A DNA stretch of 30,203 nucleotides. Origin: Perkinsus chesapeaki (lineage: Eukaryota > Perkinsozoa > Perkinsida > Perkinsidae). Of the stretch, positions 29,468 through 30,203 are shown in pieces. The stretch is taken from the NCBI GenBank assembly GCA_013115145.1, contig JAAPAO010000440.1, forward strand, positions 1 to 30,203. Direction: 5' to 3'. The position numbers were made by a program, and so were the translations under genes. The notes below the pieces were generated by a model, which did not search any database, was not told where the DNA came from, and was given only the letters and a program-made list of their open reading frames with translations. Position 1 is the stretch's first letter; each line of letters opens with the position of its first letter.

Positions 29468-30203
29468 ATCCTTAACACATTGTCACTCAACGTGATGTGA
29501 CAGATAGAGCCTTTTTGATACTATTATCTGTGCTCGCCCTGGAGGAGCCCATTTCTTAGCAATACCAACATAGTATCCATTATATGCTCTGGGAGCACTC
29601 TTAAAACCACAACATCAGTTGTTGGTCTACAGCATTTTGATAAGCCAGCTTACCTGTTGAGTAACTAGTGTCGAAGAATAAGGTTGTGAGACAACCGTTG
29701 TCTAAACAACGACGTAAACTTTCAAGGCATGAAATGTACGATTCATCTGAGACCGTACAGAATCTTCGGGATAGAAACTGGCGCGCTTTAACGCATCAAG
29801 TTACGGAGCTGAGGATTAGGTTAGGTTGCTTGCCAGCAACCTAAGGGTCAATCGATCAAAATAGCACGCGGGACGTATGAAAAGCGTTTCATTGAATAAA
29901 AGTACCACGATGCGGCATCGTCGATGCCTATCCCTTGGGTTCCCCTCATAGGTCCATTCGCGTAAACGCCGGTTGCGGAGCCCACCGTTCTAGCAACGAG
30001 TGACTAGAGTCTGTTTATTCTCTTCATTATATGCCAAGGAGACTCGTGTTCTGCCGGTGTGGTGTGTGATAAGAATAACTCGGGACCACTGTGGCAAACG
30101 GTATATGGCACAGAGTTTGTGACAAAATCCTGGACGGCTCGGTTCTGCTCGGAGCTTTGGGGTGTTTGAGTCTGCCCGGGTTCACAGAGCCCGTGGCCCG
30201 GAC
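29468..30203. other. Terminal spacer, no gene recognised
   Basis: Short open frames only. It contains a perfect hairpin at 29821-29844. Confidence 0.45.
29821..29844. repeat. Perfect hairpin, 10-bp stem and 4-nt loop
   Basis: TTAGGTTGCT (29821-29830) and AGCAACCTAA (29835-29844) are exact complements around TGCC. The same class as the other spacer hairpins in this window. Confidence 0.65.

Noticed and set aside
1-30203. CRISPR, rRNA, riboswitch or bacterial operon
   Set aside because: No regularly spaced direct repeats, no rRNA core sequences and no Shine-Dalgarno pattern; genes are split by spliceosomal introns.

Overview
The window looks like nuclear DNA of a compact, intron-rich, flagellated protist. 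Five genes were rebuilt from short exons separated mostly by 38-60 nt GT-AG introns, with a few GC-AG and a few longer ones. CEP41 points to a flagellum. There are nuclear-type tRNA genes, eukaryotic DNA transposons and intronless secreted proteins. A perkinsid or other alveolate (Perkinsus-like) fits best, but that is an inference. No bacterial operon, CRISPR array, rRNA or virus was seen.

Layout. 1-1413: no recognised gene. 1414-4083 (+): intronless secreted S41/CPAF-like peptidase. 4084-5153: AT-rich spacer with several perfect palindromes. 5154-6274 (-): truncated HEAT-type gene (eIF4G/NOT1-like). 6310-7490 (+): decayed Mutator-like transposase ending in a PHD finger. 7491-9515: spacer. 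9524-10234: 711-bp non-autonomous hAT element with an exact 8-bp target duplication. 10882-12012 (+): TRM10. 12108-14535 (-): 13-exon HflX/GTPBP6 GTPase with a tRNA-Val gene in intron 3. 14575-16094 (-): 9-exon orphan gene ending 39 bp before the HflX start. 16626-17243 (-): probable membrane protein. 17276-17347 (+): tRNA-Thr. 17467-18786 (+): 7-exon CEP41. 19330-20929 (+): 10-exon orphan, possibly mitochondrial. 21269-21640: duplicated fragment of RTEL1 carrying a tRNA-Leu gene. 21822-22223 (+): small two-exon gene. 22907-27437 (+): 18-exon RTEL1 helicase. 27608-28018: second copy of a tRNA-Leu/spacer/tRNA-Leu cassette. 28631-29467 (+): intronless secreted orphan.

Most notable: a cassette of two antisense tRNA-Leu(CAA) genes with a 245-bp spacer sits inside one RTEL1 intron. 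Without it the intron would be about 50 nt, like its neighbours. The same cassette, length-conserved, lies just downstream of RTEL1, and a fifth tRNA-Leu copy lies upstream attached to a duplicated piece of RTEL1. Duplication edges coincide with tRNA edges, and one copy has an altered anticodon loop. Exon models for CEP41, HflX, RTEL1 and the two orphans were built by hand: every splice phase closes and no internal stop remains, but transcripts are needed to confirm them.
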